This document shows, piece after piece, positions 8,060 to 17,374 of a DNA stretch of 64,000 nucleotides (positions are counted from its first letter, which is position 1; the number at the start of each line of letters is the position of its first letter). The position numbers and the translations under genes are program-made. The notes under the pieces were generated by a model that searched no databases, had not been told where the DNA came from, and saw only the letters and a list, made by a program, of their open reading frames with translations. This stretch comes from JAXDTI01 sp034090045 (lineage in GTDB: Bacteria; Actinomycetota; Actinomycetes; Actinomycetales; Actinomycetaceae): the NCBI GenBank assembly GCA_034090045.1, contig JAXDTI010000002.1, positions 186,001-250,000 on the forward strand, read 5' to 3'.

Positions 8060-9307
8060 ATGAGTGTTCCAGCGGTTGTGGTTATCGGTGATGGACAGTT
8101 GGCACGGATGATGGCCGAGCCGGCCGCCGCGCTCGGAATCGAGTTGCGTGCCCTGGTCACGGATTCCGCGTCCTCGACCGCGCAAGTCCTGCCGTTTACT
8201 GCCCACGGGTCACCGAACGATACTTCAATTATACGCCAACTATGTACCGGCGCAATAGCTCTGACCTTTGAACATGAACATATTCCAACTGTATTGTTTC
8301 GGGATCTCGCCGGGCAGCTGGCCATCGAGCCGAGCCGGGAGGCGCTGCTCTATGCTCAGGACAAACTGGAGATGCGTCGCCGTCTGGATACTCTCGGCGT
8401 TCCGCAGCCGCGCTGGCGGGAGGTTACTTCCATGGCAGACCTGGAGGCTGCGGGAGCGGAGCTGGGCTGGCCGCTGGTATTGAAAACTGCACGTGGCGGC
8501 TATGATGGGCGCGGGGTACGAGTTATAGGTGCAGCCTCTCAGGCCGCCGATTGGTTGGCGCGGCTTTCGGGCACCGCCGGGGAGGGACTGGCAGGTGTCG
8601 ATGAGACGACAGCGGCAGCGAACTCGGCTGCCGATTCCGAAAACCTGGGGTTGTTGGCGGAGGAACTGGTGTCTTTCGACCAGGAGCTAGCTGTACTTTT
8701 GGCTCGCAGACGCAGCGGCGAGATAAGGCAGTGGCCGGTCGCTGAAACATATCAAGACCACGGGATATGTTCCGAGGTTTCGGTTCCCGCGCCGGGACTG
8801 TCCACCGGGATGACAGCCCGCGCACAACAGATTGCTCAGCAGATTGCGACCGGTCTGGATGTGACCGGGATTCTCGCCGTCGAAATGTTCCATGTGCCCG
8901 CCGACCCGACCGATCCGACTGGCCGCCCGGAACGTGTGCTCGTCAATGAACTCGCGATGCGCCCCCACAACTCCGGGCACTGGACCCAGGACGGCTCGCT
9001 GACCAGTCAGTTTGAGAATCATCTGCGAGCGGTGCTGGATTTGCCGCTGGGCGATACCGCGATGAGTGCGCCGGCGGCGGTGATGGTGAACCTGCTCGGG
9101 GCCGAGGATGCTGCCAGCGATGATGAGCCGCGCGCGAACTATGCGGCGGCTATGGCTGCCCATCCGGAAGCGAAGATTCACTATTACGGTAAAGGTGTCA
9201 GGCCGGGCCGGAAACTCGGTCACGTCAATATGGTTGGCGATAATGTCGAGGAGCTGCTGGCAGCGGCACGTGAGGTTCGAGATATCTTGAATCGCCCCAC
9301 CAGCTAG
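8060..9307 (+). CDS. purK: N5-carboxyaminoimidazole ribonucleotide synthase
   Basis: 415 residues. ATP-grasp enzyme converting AIR, ATP and bicarbonate to N5-CAIR in de novo purine synthesis. The N-terminal nucleotide-binding block is IGDGQLARMMAEPAAALG. The ATP-grasp core shows LVLKTARGGYDGRGV and, near the end, the metal-binding VNELAMRPHNSGHWTQ, followed by SQFENHLRAVLDLPLG; all are PurK hallmarks. It is followed by purE after 41 bases, forming the usual purK-purE order. About 25 extra residues (GEGLAGVDETTAAANSAADS region, around 175-195) form a loop that is longer than in many homologues. Confidence 0.95.
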   Translation: MSVPAVVVIGDGQLARMMAEPAAALGIELRALVTDSASSTAQVLPFTAHGSPNDTSIIRQLCTGAIALTFEHEHIPTVLFRDLAGQLAIEPSREALLYAQDKLEMRRRLDTLGVPQPRWREVTSMADLEAAGAELGWPLVLKTARGGYDGRGVRVIGAASQAADWLARLSGTAGEGLAGVDETTAAANSAADSENLGLLAEELVSFDQELAVLLARRRSGEIRQWPVAETYQDHGICSEVSVPAPGLSTGMTARAQQIAQQIATGLDVTGILAVEMFHVPADPTDPTGRPERVLVNELAMRPHNSGHWTQDGSLTSQFENHLRAVLDLPLGDTAMSAPAAVMVNLLGAEDAASDDEPRANYAAAMAAHPEAKIHYYGKGVRPGRKLGHVNMVGDNVEELLAAAREVRDILNRPTS

Positions 9308-9348
9308 ACTGGATATGTCATCTTAAGTCACGTGACCTTGGAGGAATA

Positions 9349-9855
9349 ATGGGTGAGCCGGTAGCGATAATCATGGGGTCCGATTCAGATTGGCCGACTA
9401 TGCAGGCAGCCGCTGATATGCTCACTGACCTGGGTATAGGTTTCACCGCCCAGGTTGTTTCAGCCCACCGGATGCCCCACGACATGATTGATTTTGCTGC
9501 CACCGCCGAGACCGAGGGCACCCGAGTGATTATTGCTGGGGCTGGTGGTGCAGCTCATCTGCCAGGGATGGTTGCGGCAACCACATCGTTGCCGGTCATC
9601 GGGGTTCCGGTACCGTTGAAGAATCTGGAGGGACTGGATTCGCTGCTTTCTATCGTCCAGATGCCCGCTGGCGTTCCGGTCGCCACGGTGTCGATTGGTG
9701 GCGCAGCGAACGCCGGACTGTTGGCTGCCAGGATACTGGGTGCCGGAACTGACAGCGAATCCCTGGAAATCCGTGAACGCCTGAACCGGTATCGTGGTGA
9801 ACTGCGTGAGAGCGCAATCGCGAAAGGTGAACGGCTGAAATCAGATCTCGCCTGA
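9349..9855 (+). CDS. purE: N5-carboxyaminoimidazole ribonucleotide mutase
   Basis: 168 residues, typical class I PurE length. MGSDSDWPTM holds the substrate phosphate, SAHRMPHDM carries the catalytic His, and AGAGGAAHLPGMVAA is the family signature. It rearranges N5-CAIR to CAIR, the step after PurK. GGAGG lies 6 bases before the ATG. Gene order and the presence of purK indicate the two-step bacterial route rather than the direct class II carboxylase. Confidence 0.96.
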   Translation: MGEPVAIIMGSDSDWPTMQAAADMLTDLGIGFTAQVVSAHRMPHDMIDFAATAETEGTRVIIAGAGGAAHLPGMVAATTSLPVIGVPVPLKNLEGLDSLLSIVQMPAGVPVATVSIGGAANAGLLAARILGAGTDSESLEIRERLNRYRGELRESAIAKGERLKSDLA

Positions 9856-9901
9856 GACCTGTACCCCCTTCCTCGCCTGGTATCAACGCCGTCAGGAGGT
9901 G

Positions 9902-9930
9902 TTGCGGCTACCTTAAAATTCCTTTATATT
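9902..9930 (+). promoter_or_regulatory. Promoter upstream of the secreted metzincin
   Basis: TTGCGG (9902-9907) and TATATT (9925-9930) are separated by 17 bases. The region is A+T-rich compared with its surroundings, leaving a leader of about 35 bases before GGAGG and the ATG at 9973. The gene is therefore probably transcribed separately from purE. Confidence 0.55.
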
Positions 9931-9972
9931 TATAGGTAGAAATGGTGTTTTAGGTATTTGGGAGGAATAGCT

Positions 9973-12522
9973 ATGCATAGGCATATTGACCGTTATGGTC
10001 GCGGACTTTGGCGGCGAATACTGATGAAAGTCGTTCCGTTGGCGGCTCTTGCCGGTGCCGGTATCGCCGCCGTAGTGATGGTTGCGGCTCCAACCCCAGG
10101 CGATGCCCAGGCTGACGAATACACGTATGTGACGAGGGCTGACTGTACTGCCGCGACCCGTGCTCTCAACGCCGGGCAGCCGATTCCGAACGTAGAGAAA
10201 TGGCTGCTCAAGAACGACGTTACTGCGTTAGAGGGCAATGTTATCGAAGTGTATGCGAAAGACTCCTCCTTTGAGTATTCGATGCGTGCAGCCGCCCAAA
10301 TGTGGATGGATGCGACTGACGGGCAGCTGGTCGTGAAGTTTGTAGACAAGCCGACCGCGAAGACGGTAAAGGTCTATGACGATGAAACTATCGCCGCCGT
10401 GGGGTATAACTATTCGGATACCCGTGAGATTCGTTTGAACTCTGCCTACTTGAACGCTTCAGCACGCGAAGGTGAAGAAAACTTCATCAAAGGCAGTCGT
10501 CACGTCGCGGGTCATGAGCTGGGGCACGCGATGGGGTTGGCACACGGCTGTGACGGCGACATAATGCAACCCAGCGGCGGCTGGCCGGTGAGCCCGTCTG
10601 CCACTCCTGCGCCACGCGATATTGCGGCGCTAACCCAGTCTTTCAAATATATCCAGGATGGTGTGAAGGCTGAGAGGGTTTTCGATCCGAACACTCTTAC
10701 CGGCGAGCCTGCCAACACTTCTCCAAGCACCCCGAGCGCTCCGAACACCCCGAGCACCGGAGCCACCACGTGGACCACCGGTACCACCGAAACAACACTG
10801 GTTGAGGTCGTCCCGGAGCCACCGATTATCGACGTCCGTACCTGCAGTGAAATCCGTTGGCATTCGCCGAGCACAGTTGGTGTGCGCTACGAGAAGCAGC
10901 GTTCCGCAGACGGCAAGTCCGACATAATCACCGCGCACGCGCTCCCGGGATACAAGATTAAGGACGGCGCACAGAGCGTCTTTACCGTAGACCTGACCTC
11001 GCCGTGCCCCGGATGGACTGTCATCCCGACACAGCCGGGCACCCCGACAACCAGCTTGAAGGAAGTCGTGCCGCTCGCGCCGATTGTTGACCACACGAAC
11101 TGCTCATACGTGAAGTGGAAAACCCCGGCTGTGGAGGGGATCTACTACACTCATGTGCGCAGCGCTGACGGAAAGACCGACACCTTGACCGCGCACGCGC
11201 TGCCCGGCTATAAAATCAAGGACGGCGCACAGAGCGTCTTTACCGTAGACCTGACCTCGCCGTGCCCCGGATGGACTGTCATCCCGACACAGCCGGGCAC
11301 CCCGACAACCAGCTACACCGAATGGCCGACCACCCCGACCACCCCGACCACCCCTGTCGAGGTCACTCCGGAGGCACCAACCGTTGACCTGTCGCGGTGC
11401 GGCTATTCCTCGTGGCACATCCCCGGGGTCGCCGGTTTAACCTATGAGTCGAATAGGGTCGAAAACACCCTGTACGTGACCGCAACCGCGAAAGACGGTT
11501 TCCGGATTAAAGACGGTGCCCAAACCTCTTGGGTATTAGACTTGACCCCGCGCCCCTGCGTGTACACAACCACTGTCACCCCGGTCGCACCGACTGTTGA
11601 CAAGTCGAAGTGCGGCCAGGTTTCCTGGAACATTCCGGGAGTTGTTGGTCTCGACTATTCGACACGCCGTGAGGGCACCACGATGATTGTGACCGCCACA
11701 CCGAAACCCGGTTACAAGGTTGAGGCTGGGCAGGACACCGAGTGGCGTCTCGACTTGACGCCGGAGCCTTGCCAGATGGAGCCGGAACTGATTACCGTGG
11801 TTCCACAAGCACCCAGTGTTGACAAATCCCAGTGTGGAACAACCAGCCTGGTTATCCCGAACCAGCGCGGTATCCGGTGGCAACGCGTCACCGATTCACA
11901 TAACAATATGGTGACTTTGACTGCGGTCGCTGAGGATGGCTACCAGATCCCTGAGGGCACCCAAACCCAGTGGCACCTGGATCGCACCCCCGAGCCGTGC
12001 CCACCGCAGGTTATCGAGGTGGTTCCGGCGACCCCGACAGTAGACAAGTCCGTGTGCGGCAAGGTCACGTGGAACCTGCCTGCCAGCCTCGGTGTCGCGT
12101 GGGAGACTGAACAGTTCGGTAACACCCTGTATGTGACAGCGACAGCGACCGAGGGCTACCGGATCGCCGATGGCGCACAGACCCTGTGGGCTTTCAATGT
12201 GACACCGACAACCTGCCCAGTGTCGAAGATACAGGTCACGCCGGCAGCCCCAACCGTAGACAAGTCACAGTGCGGGAAAGCCAACTGGTCGATCCCCCCG
12301 ACTGTTGGCGTGAAATATACTACCCATCAGAATGGCTATAAATTGCGGGTTACCGCGAGCGCCACTGACGGCTATGAGATTGCTGCCGGTGCGCAGACCG
12401 TGTGGAACCTGGATCTGACACCGGATCCTTGCCAGCCGGCAACTCCAGTTACGCCGATCAAACCTGTGACTATTTGGCAGGCCATTGTTAACTGGTTCAA
12501 TTCGCTTTTTGGTATTCGTTGA
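9973..12522 (+). CDS. Secreted metzincin-type metalloprotease with seven tandem C-terminal modules
   Basis: 849 residues from the ATG 7 bases after GGAGG. An N-terminal hydrophobic stretch (VVPLAALAGAGIAAVVMVAA) ending near DAQA is the export signal. The protease domain carries HELGHAMGLAH (about residues 180-190), the HExxHxxGxxH zinc motif, followed by IMQPS as a plausible Met-turn. After a Thr/Pro linker come seven modules of ~75-85 residues of the form VxPxAPTVDxSxCG...W.IP...G.Y...VTA...GY.I..GAQT.W.LDLTP.PC, each with two Cys that could pair. The chain ends in a short amphipathic or hydrophobic segment (IWQAIVNWFNSLFGIR) without a sortase motif. Substrate unknown. Confidence 0.85.
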   Translation: MHRHIDRYGRGLWRRILMKVVPLAALAGAGIAAVVMVAAPTPGDAQADEYTYVTRADCTAATRALNAGQPIPNVEKWLLKNDVTALEGNVIEVYAKDSSFEYSMRAAAQMWMDATDGQLVVKFVDKPTAKTVKVYDDETIAAVGYNYSDTREIRLNSAYLNASAREGEENFIKGSRHVAGHELGHAMGLAHGCDGDIMQPSGGWPVSPSATPAPRDIAALTQSFKYIQDGVKAERVFDPNTLTGEPANTSPSTPSAPNTPSTGATTWTTGTTETTLVEVVPEPPIIDVRTCSEIRWHSPSTVGVRYEKQRSADGKSDIITAHALPGYKIKDGAQSVFTVDLTSPCPGWTVIPTQPGTPTTSLKEVVPLAPIVDHTNCSYVKWKTPAVEGIYYTHVRSADGKTDTLTAHALPGYKIKDGAQSVFTVDLTSPCPGWTVIPTQPGTPTTSYTEWPTTPTTPTTPVEVTPEAPTVDLSRCGYSSWHIPGVAGLTYESNRVENTLYVTATAKDGFRIKDGAQTSWVLDLTPRPCVYTTTVTPVAPTVDKSKCGQVSWNIPGVVGLDYSTRREGTTMIVTATPKPGYKVEAGQDTEWRLDLTPEPCQMEPELITVVPQAPSVDKSQCGTTSLVIPNQRGIRWQRVTDSHNNMVTLTAVAEDGYQIPEGTQTQWHLDRTPEPCPPQVIEVVPATPTVDKSVCGKVTWNLPASLGVAWETEQFGNTLYVTATATEGYRIADGAQTLWAFNVTPTTCPVSKIQVTPAAPTVDKSQCGKANWSIPPTVGVKYTTHQNGYKLRVTASATDGYEIAAGAQTVWNLDLTPDPCQPATPVTPIKPVTIWQAIVNWFNSLFGIR
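10960..11314 (+). repeat. 97-bp identical direct repeat within the metzincin modules
   Basis: Positions 10960-11056 and 11218-11314 match base for base, 258 bases (86 codons) apart, covering the ends of modules 1 and 2. Modules 3-7 have diverged much more, so modules 1 and 2 reflect recent duplication or gene conversion. Confidence 0.9.
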
Positions 12523-12541
12523 ATAACCTAGCTAAGCGTTA

Positions 12542-12569
12542 AGGGGCGGCTCCTCAAGGAGCCGCCCCT
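12542..12569 (+). terminator. Intrinsic terminator after the metzincin gene
   Basis: A perfect 13-bp stem (12542-12554 with 12557-12569, GC-rich) lies 20 bases after the stop, followed by a modest T-containing tail (AGTTATTTA). It lies between convergent genes and may also serve the minus strand. Confidence 0.75.
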
Positions 12570-12622
12570 AGTTATTTAATGTGAACGCTAACTGTGACAG
12601 TCGAATCATCGCCGCCCCGGTT

Positions 12623-13294
12623 CTATACCCCGAGACTGAGACGCCGCCCCCGAATCGTCCAGCCCTCACGCACCAGGCGCTCCACATACTCGACCAACTG
12701 GTCACGTTCAGCCGCTTTGATTCGTTCAGTTAAAACATCGACAGTGTCATCGTCATAAATCGGGACGACACATTGAGCAACAATCACGCCGGTATCAGTA
12801 CCCGCATCCACGACAAACAGTGTGGCACCCGCAACCTTTACCCCGTATTCCCATGCGTCAGCCGGACCATGAATACCCGGAAAAGCTGGTAGTAGCGCGT
12901 TATGTGTATTCAAAATGCGTCCGTCAAACGCGGCCAGACAACGCGAACCGAGAATCTTCAGGAAACCGGCACTCACCACCAAGTCCGGGTGAAACGCGGC
13001 AATATCGGCAGTGAGCGCACAATCCCAATCATCACGGGTCGGATAGTCGGCGACACGATGCACAAAAGTCGGTAGACCCGCGCCACGTGCTATCTCTAAG
13101 CCACGAATGCTGTCCCGATCGGCACCCACCCCGACGATGGTATAGGGCGCGCCCGGCTGTGCCGCCACCGTCATTAAACGTTCCAGGTTCGTTCCGGAAC
13201 CCGAAATCAACACCACCAGGCGTGCGGGGGTGGCGGCGCTGCCCAGCGGTGAGACACGAGTCACCTCGCTGGACTGTGCGGGCTGGTCAGTCAT
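12623..13294 (-). CDS. purN: Phosphoribosylglycinamide formyltransferase
   Basis: 223 residues from the ATG preceded by AGGAGG. Uses 10-formyltetrahydrofolate to formylate GAR in purine synthesis. Visible hallmarks: VLISGSGTNLERLM for the phosphate, SAGFLKILG, and ILNTHNALLPAFPGIHG with the catalytic Asn/His, then the Asp in DAGTDTGVIVAQ. The usual NIHPSLLP reads NTHNALLP, keeping Asn and His but losing the Pro-Ser. Its start overlaps the end of the upstream membrane-protein gene by 8 bases, so the two are translationally coupled, as in the mycobacterial perM-purN pair. Confidence 0.93.
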   Translation of the reverse strand: MTDQPAQSSEVTRVSPLGSAATPARLVVLISGSGTNLERLMTVAAQPGAPYTIVGVGADRDSIRGLEIARGAGLPTFVHRVADYPTRDDWDCALTADIAAFHPDLVVSAGFLKILGSRCLAAFDGRILNTHNALLPAFPGIHGPADAWEYGVKVAGATLFVVDAGTDTGVIVAQCVVPIYDDDTVDVLTERIKAAERDQLVEYVERLVREGWTIRGRRLSLGV

Positions 13295-14957
13295 TTTGTT
13301 CCTCCTGCGATTGTTCATGTTCAGCGGTGTCAGAAACGGTGTCGTTCCTGCTGTTGGCTGTGAGCTGTTCCGTAGGCGCTGTAGCAACTTTCTGTTGCGT
13401 GTAAAGCTGCTGGAAACGAACTTTCATTAACCCGGTAGTCGGGGTCTGTTGTGGTTTGGTTTGTTGTGGCTTCTCAATCTCCACCGTGGATATCGACACC
13501 GTTGTCGAATCAACATTTGTTCTCGGAGGCTGCGCATTGACTGTCGGGGATTGCGACGGTTGAATGTTGCCTTTACCGCCCAACATCTTCGGATGCGACA
13601 AAACAAACACTATTGCTAAAGGTAGCAGCACCTCCGCTGCCAATAATGATGCCGCCGGCAACACCGGGGCACCAACATAGGTCAGCCGCTCCCGCCCTAG
13701 GGCGCCACCCGCAAACCAAAAACCCGCAACGAAAAGCACAAACCCGGACACAATAACGGTGATAGCGGTGAGCAGATGCGTGGAAAAAAGCGGTTGCGCG
13801 TAACGCCTGTAAATCAAAGCACCGAGGACAGCACCGGCAACAGGGGGCACGGCCAGTAGCGGCCAAACCGGCGCGGACTCCGGGATTGCCGCCAACAGTG
13901 GGACAGCCGGTATCGGCCCGGGTTCGGTGGCGAGCACCGAATAGTGGCTGTCACTGCCGAGTGTAAAACCGGCACCGCTCAACCAGGCGAGCGCCATAGC
14001 CGCCAGGTTAGGCAGATATCCCAGCTGTAACACCCAAATCAGGAGTGTCCCGAAAACACCGGTGCCGAGCAGATCGAAAATCTCGGCAACCGGTTTGGCA
14101 CGCACCAACGCCCACAAGAACACCGTCACTGCGCCAACAGCCAGCAGAGACAGGGCGGCACGGACGGCAGCCTGGAAACCGGCAACCAGCCAAACCGGAA
14201 TTTCGTGAGGGCGGCCACGCAGATACACTCGACACCGATAGGGTTCAGCTCCCAGTCCCGCGAGTACCGAAGCTTCCCGCAACGCGTGGTGATAACCGCC
14301 ACTGAAATACTGTTTTATTCGTTCGTTGAGGGCACGGGCGCGAGTCCAGGCTGCTATGCGGCGGGAACGCCAACGTGCCAGCCGTGAGGGGCGGGACTGT
14401 TTTGGGTGTCTCGTTTTTTTGGGGGAACCTTCGGTGCGTTTGGAATCGCTGTTTGCCGCACCGTTAGCGGGGAATCTTTCAGGGTTGGGGTTTCGGGTGC
14501 GGCCCCTGTAAAACGAAAAAAACACTGCAAGCAAAGCGACCGGTAACGCATAACCGGTGACCGGGAGCACCGGGACGCGCGCAGCGGAAGCAACAATCAG
14601 GGTGACCAGCATATATTCGGGGATGAAATACCAGGCGCCGGCAGGTGATGGCGGACGCCACACCCCAATCGCCCATGCCCCGAACGCCGCATATCCGACA
14701 ACGAGCAGCAATGGTATCACCGTGACTTCACCGAAGGGTACGCCGTAGCCCATCATCCAGACGCGACTGCCAACCTTCAACGCCGCGGACCACTCTACAT
14801 CGGCGAGCCACTGGTTCGAACTGTTTGCAAAGAACACTGCGGTCGCGCCCGTGAGACAAATAACCCATGGGGATACGACCGCGACCACCGCCGCCATCAG
14901 CATCCGACCCGCACCTGCGGGGATGCGGATTGTTATTTGGGGGCGGTTTTTGTTCAT
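13287..14957 (-). CDS. DUF6350 / PerM-like polytopic membrane protein
   Basis: 556 residues with about ten hydrophobic helices, a basic cytoplasmic stretch near residues 165-225 and a Gln/Thr-rich C-terminal tail. Position immediately before purN, with overlap, matches Rv0955 (PerM) next to purN in mycobacteria, where PerM is linked to cell division and persistence; the identification rests on synteny and topology more than on a motif. AAGGAG abuts the ATG with no spacer, so it cannot work as a normal ribosome site; instead TAGAAT lies 7 bases before the ATG, pointing to a leaderless message. Confidence 0.7.
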   Translation of the reverse strand: MNKNRPQITIRIPAGAGRMLMAAVVAVVSPWVICLTGATAVFFANSSNQWLADVEWSAALKVGSRVWMMGYGVPFGEVTVIPLLLVVGYAAFGAWAIGVWRPPSPAGAWYFIPEYMLVTLIVASAARVPVLPVTGYALPVALLAVFFSFYRGRTRNPNPERFPANGAANSDSKRTEGSPKKTRHPKQSRPSRLARWRSRRIAAWTRARALNERIKQYFSGGYHHALREASVLAGLGAEPYRCRVYLRGRPHEIPVWLVAGFQAAVRAALSLLAVGAVTVFLWALVRAKPVAEIFDLLGTGVFGTLLIWVLQLGYLPNLAAMALAWLSGAGFTLGSDSHYSVLATEPGPIPAVPLLAAIPESAPVWPLLAVPPVAGAVLGALIYRRYAQPLFSTHLLTAITVIVSGFVLFVAGFWFAGGALGRERLTYVGAPVLPAASLLAAEVLLPLAIVFVLSHPKMLGGKGNIQPSQSPTVNAQPPRTNVDSTTVSISTVEIEKPQQTKPQQTPTTGLMKVRFQQLYTQQKVATAPTEQLTANSRNDTVSDTAEHEQSQEEQND

Positions 14958-14964
14958 CTCCTTG

Positions 14965-14970
14965 ATTCTA
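14965..14970 (-). promoter_or_regulatory. Leaderless -10 box of the PerM-like gene
   Basis: Minus-strand TAGAAT ends 7 bases before the ATG at 14957. This explains why the only purine-rich sequence touches the start codon. Confidence 0.45.
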
Positions 14971-15122
14971 TCCGCGTGAAGCTTTTTCTGAGGCGGTCAC
15001 GTACCGAACACGCATTTTTCGTCAAACAGTTTCACATGGTTTAATCCGCGCCCGGATTAATGTGAGCTAGGTTACCCCCAGTTTGATTTCCAGTATGTGC
15101 CGGTGGTGTCGGGGTTGGTGTC

Positions 15123-15812
15123 TCAGACGAGCCGGCGGCGCGTAGCCCAGCGGGTCAGCTCTCCGCGGTTAGATAGCTGTAGTTTGCGCAACACCGCAGA
15201 CACGTGGGTTTCGATGGTTTTCACCGAGATATAGAGTTCCGATGCGGCCTCTCTGTAGGTGTATCCGCGTGCGATGAGGCGCATCACTTCGCGTTCGCGG
15301 GCGGTTAACAGGTCTAGTTCATCATCATCGGTGGTGACTTGCGAGGTGCCGAAAGCATCAAGCACAAAGCCGGCGAGCCTCGGCGAAAAGGCGGCGTCGC
15401 CTGCAGCAACACGTTCTATTGCGGCGATCAGCTCCGGGGTGCGAATGGTTTTAGTGACGTATCCGCGAGCGCCGGCGCGAATCGCTGAAACCACGTCCTC
15501 CGGCGAGTCAGATACCGAGAGCGCCAGGTGTTTTGTGAGTTTGCTGGTGGCCGCGGCTACTTCGACACCGCCGCCGCCACCACCACCGGGCAGGTGAATG
15601 TCGAGCAGCACCACATCCGGGTGGAGCTTTTTGATTGCGAGAACAGCTTCATCGACGTTTTGTGCCTGCCCGATTACGTGTACTTGCTCGGGATATTTGG
15701 CCAGTTCGGCTTGCAGCCCAGTGAGCACTATCGGGTGGTCGTCAACGAGTAGAACCTTAAGCGGCGCGGACTTATCGGTCTCCGGCGTTTTGGCACCTGT
15801 CTCTTCACTCAC
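15123..15812 (-). CDS. NarL/LuxR-family response regulator
   Basis: 229 residues. Receiver: VDDH pocket (residues 23-26), phospho-acceptor Asp at 71 in VVLLDIHLPG, conserved Lys in GYVTKTIRTPEL. The C-terminal LuxR helix-turn-helix is clear: LTAREREVMRLIARGYTYRE, then ISVKTIETHVSAVLRKL. Seven consecutive Gly (76-82) follow the phosphorylation loop. It lies 134 bases downstream of the PspC-kinase gene on the same strand and is its likely partner. AGGAG sits 7 bases before the GTG start. Probable targets, by proximity, are the divergent PspC and small membrane-protein genes. Confidence 0.92.
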   Translation of the reverse strand: MSEETGAKTPETDKSAPLKVLLVDDHPIVLTGLQAELAKYPEQVHVIGQAQNVDEAVLAIKKLHPDVVLLDIHLPGGGGGGGVEVAAATSKLTKHLALSVSDSPEDVVSAIRAGARGYVTKTIRTPELIAAIERVAAGDAAFSPRLAGFVLDAFGTSQVTTDDDELDLLTAREREVMRLIARGYTYREAASELYISVKTIETHVSAVLRKLQLSNRGELTRWATRRRLV

Positions 15813-15946
15813 ATCGTTTCTCCTGTTCGTCCGCTCCCAGATTATTCACTACTCGCAAATAAAAACCCGTTTCCACAGTTAAATGAGCCGATTATTCCAC
15901 CCTATAAATCAAAGATAGCGTAGATAAAGGGGGGATTCCCCAGCGG

Positions 15947-17260
15947 CTAGTACGTGGCGGCAGTGTACCCACCTGCAGGAATCTGCACATGCACCTCCGT
16001 GCCGTTTTCCTCCCCGCCGCCGCGGATCTCCGCCGAACCTCCCAACCGTTCGGCGCGCCCAACAATCGACTCCCGCACCCCGTGTCTATCCTCCCCAATC
16101 TCGTCCATGTCGAAGCCGATACCACGGTCACGCACATACACATCAAGCGTTTCTTCCCCCAACTCGAAGTACACCGAAAACGGCGGCGCGCCATGCTTCA
16201 CCGCGTTCGTACATGCTTCCCGAACAATCCCAAGTAGCGCCTCCGTGTTTCCCGCACACCCTTGCCGACCCACTATCACCAGCGAAAAGTCTGTATCAAA
16301 GACATCCTCCAGCTCGGCTATCAACGTCTTTACTGCCGCCTGGGTATCTTGCAGGGCACCATCAGCAGTAAAAGTTGTGCCCGCCTGCCCTCGCCGACTC
16401 GCCGCGTCACCATAGAGCCAGGCACGCAAATCCCGCTCCTGGGCGCGCGCGACCCGCTCCACAAACTCGGCGTCATCGGCGCGGTTACGGATCACCGTGA
16501 GCGTCTGCAACACCGAATCATGCAGGTGAGCGGCAATATCGGCGCGTTCAGCTTGGCGCGCGGCAGCCACCCGCGTGTCCCCCAAGTCACGGTACATTTT
16601 CAACAGCACCGGCAGGAACACCACCAGCATAATCACCGCCACCAGCAGTAACGCCGGCACACTGAAACCTCCCCCTACCCTGTTGCCTATAAAATCAAAG
16701 AGAAAAATAATCGCTATCAGCACTATAAAGGCTCCAACCAGCAGCAAAACCCAGGCGCGGATGCCGTCAATTTGTCCTCCGGAAACCTGCGACCAAATCA
16801 GAACCACCCCGAAGGCCGTCAACGCAAACATAAATGCGAGAAAGACCGGTTCGACACCAGAAGCTAAAGACACTGCAGAACCAACCAGTAAAGCCATCCC
16901 TACCAGCAGAATCAATAGTACCCGACGAACTTTACTGGCACGCGGCTGCGGGACAGTGAGCGGGGCTGCCAGTCGAATCGCGTTCGCTTCTTGCGGTGTC
17001 TCAAGCGGCACCGCTATCCACAGCCACAGGTAGAACAGGAAACCTATACCGCCAAAAACCGCGGCAAGAAACACCACAACCTGCACAATTATAGGATGTA
17101 TGCCCAGGTGACGGGCAACGCCGGTACAAACCCCGAAAAAAACTCCGTCACGCGCGCGGCGCAGCGGCGGGCGGTCGTTGAGTGAATACCAATGCTCAGC
17201 GAACAAATCTGGCTGTGACACCGGCTGCGTAGCAGGCGCGGTCTGTTGCGTATTCTTCAT
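15947..17260 (-). CDS. PspC-domain histidine kinase
   Basis: 437 residues. The N-terminal PspC domain (about 35-95: RRARDGVFFGVCTGVARHLG, then a membrane helix) leads to further helices (about 115-215) and a HisKA_3-type kinase. The phospho-acceptor His is in AHLHDSVLQTL (about 245); the ATPase domain has REACTNAVKHG and DRGIGFD. Actinobacteria often carry this PspC-kinase with a NarL-type regulator and a separate PspC protein, thought to monitor membrane integrity. The start ATG at 17260 follows TATAGGT directly with no clear Shine-Dalgarno. A 3-residue longer alternative is possible. Confidence 0.88.
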   Translation of the reverse strand: MKNTQQTAPATQPVSQPDLFAEHWYSLNDRPPLRRARDGVFFGVCTGVARHLGIHPIIVQVVVFLAAVFGGIGFLFYLWLWIAVPLETPQEANAIRLAAPLTVPQPRASKVRRVLLILLVGMALLVGSAVSLASGVEPVFLAFMFALTAFGVVLIWSQVSGGQIDGIRAWVLLLVGAFIVLIAIIFLFDFIGNRVGGGFSVPALLLVAVIMLVVFLPVLLKMYRDLGDTRVAAARQAERADIAAHLHDSVLQTLTVIRNRADDAEFVERVARAQERDLRAWLYGDAASRRGQAGTTFTADGALQDTQAAVKTLIAELEDVFDTDFSLVIVGRQGCAGNTEALLGIVREACTNAVKHGAPPFSVYFELGEETLDVYVRDRGIGFDMDEIGEDRHGVRESIVGRAERLGGSAEIRGGGEENGTEVHVQIPAGGYTAATY

Positions 17261-17374
17261 ACCTATATATTCGACCACGCGGCCACTCTAATACAGGGGT
17301 TAGCGCCAATATCAGGGATAATTCAGGGTTCTCCCCCATAGCCGATTCGGGGCAGGAACGACCAGAATTGAAGC

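Noticed and set aside
8030..8206. N-terminal extension of the CWB2/RCC1 protein
   Set aside because: It would overlap purK; the ATG at 8029 has GGGAGG and begins a signal peptide.
15018..15033. TTTTTCGTCAAAC resembling palindrome family A
   Set aside because: About a dozen matching bases without the inverted arms; chance cannot be excluded.
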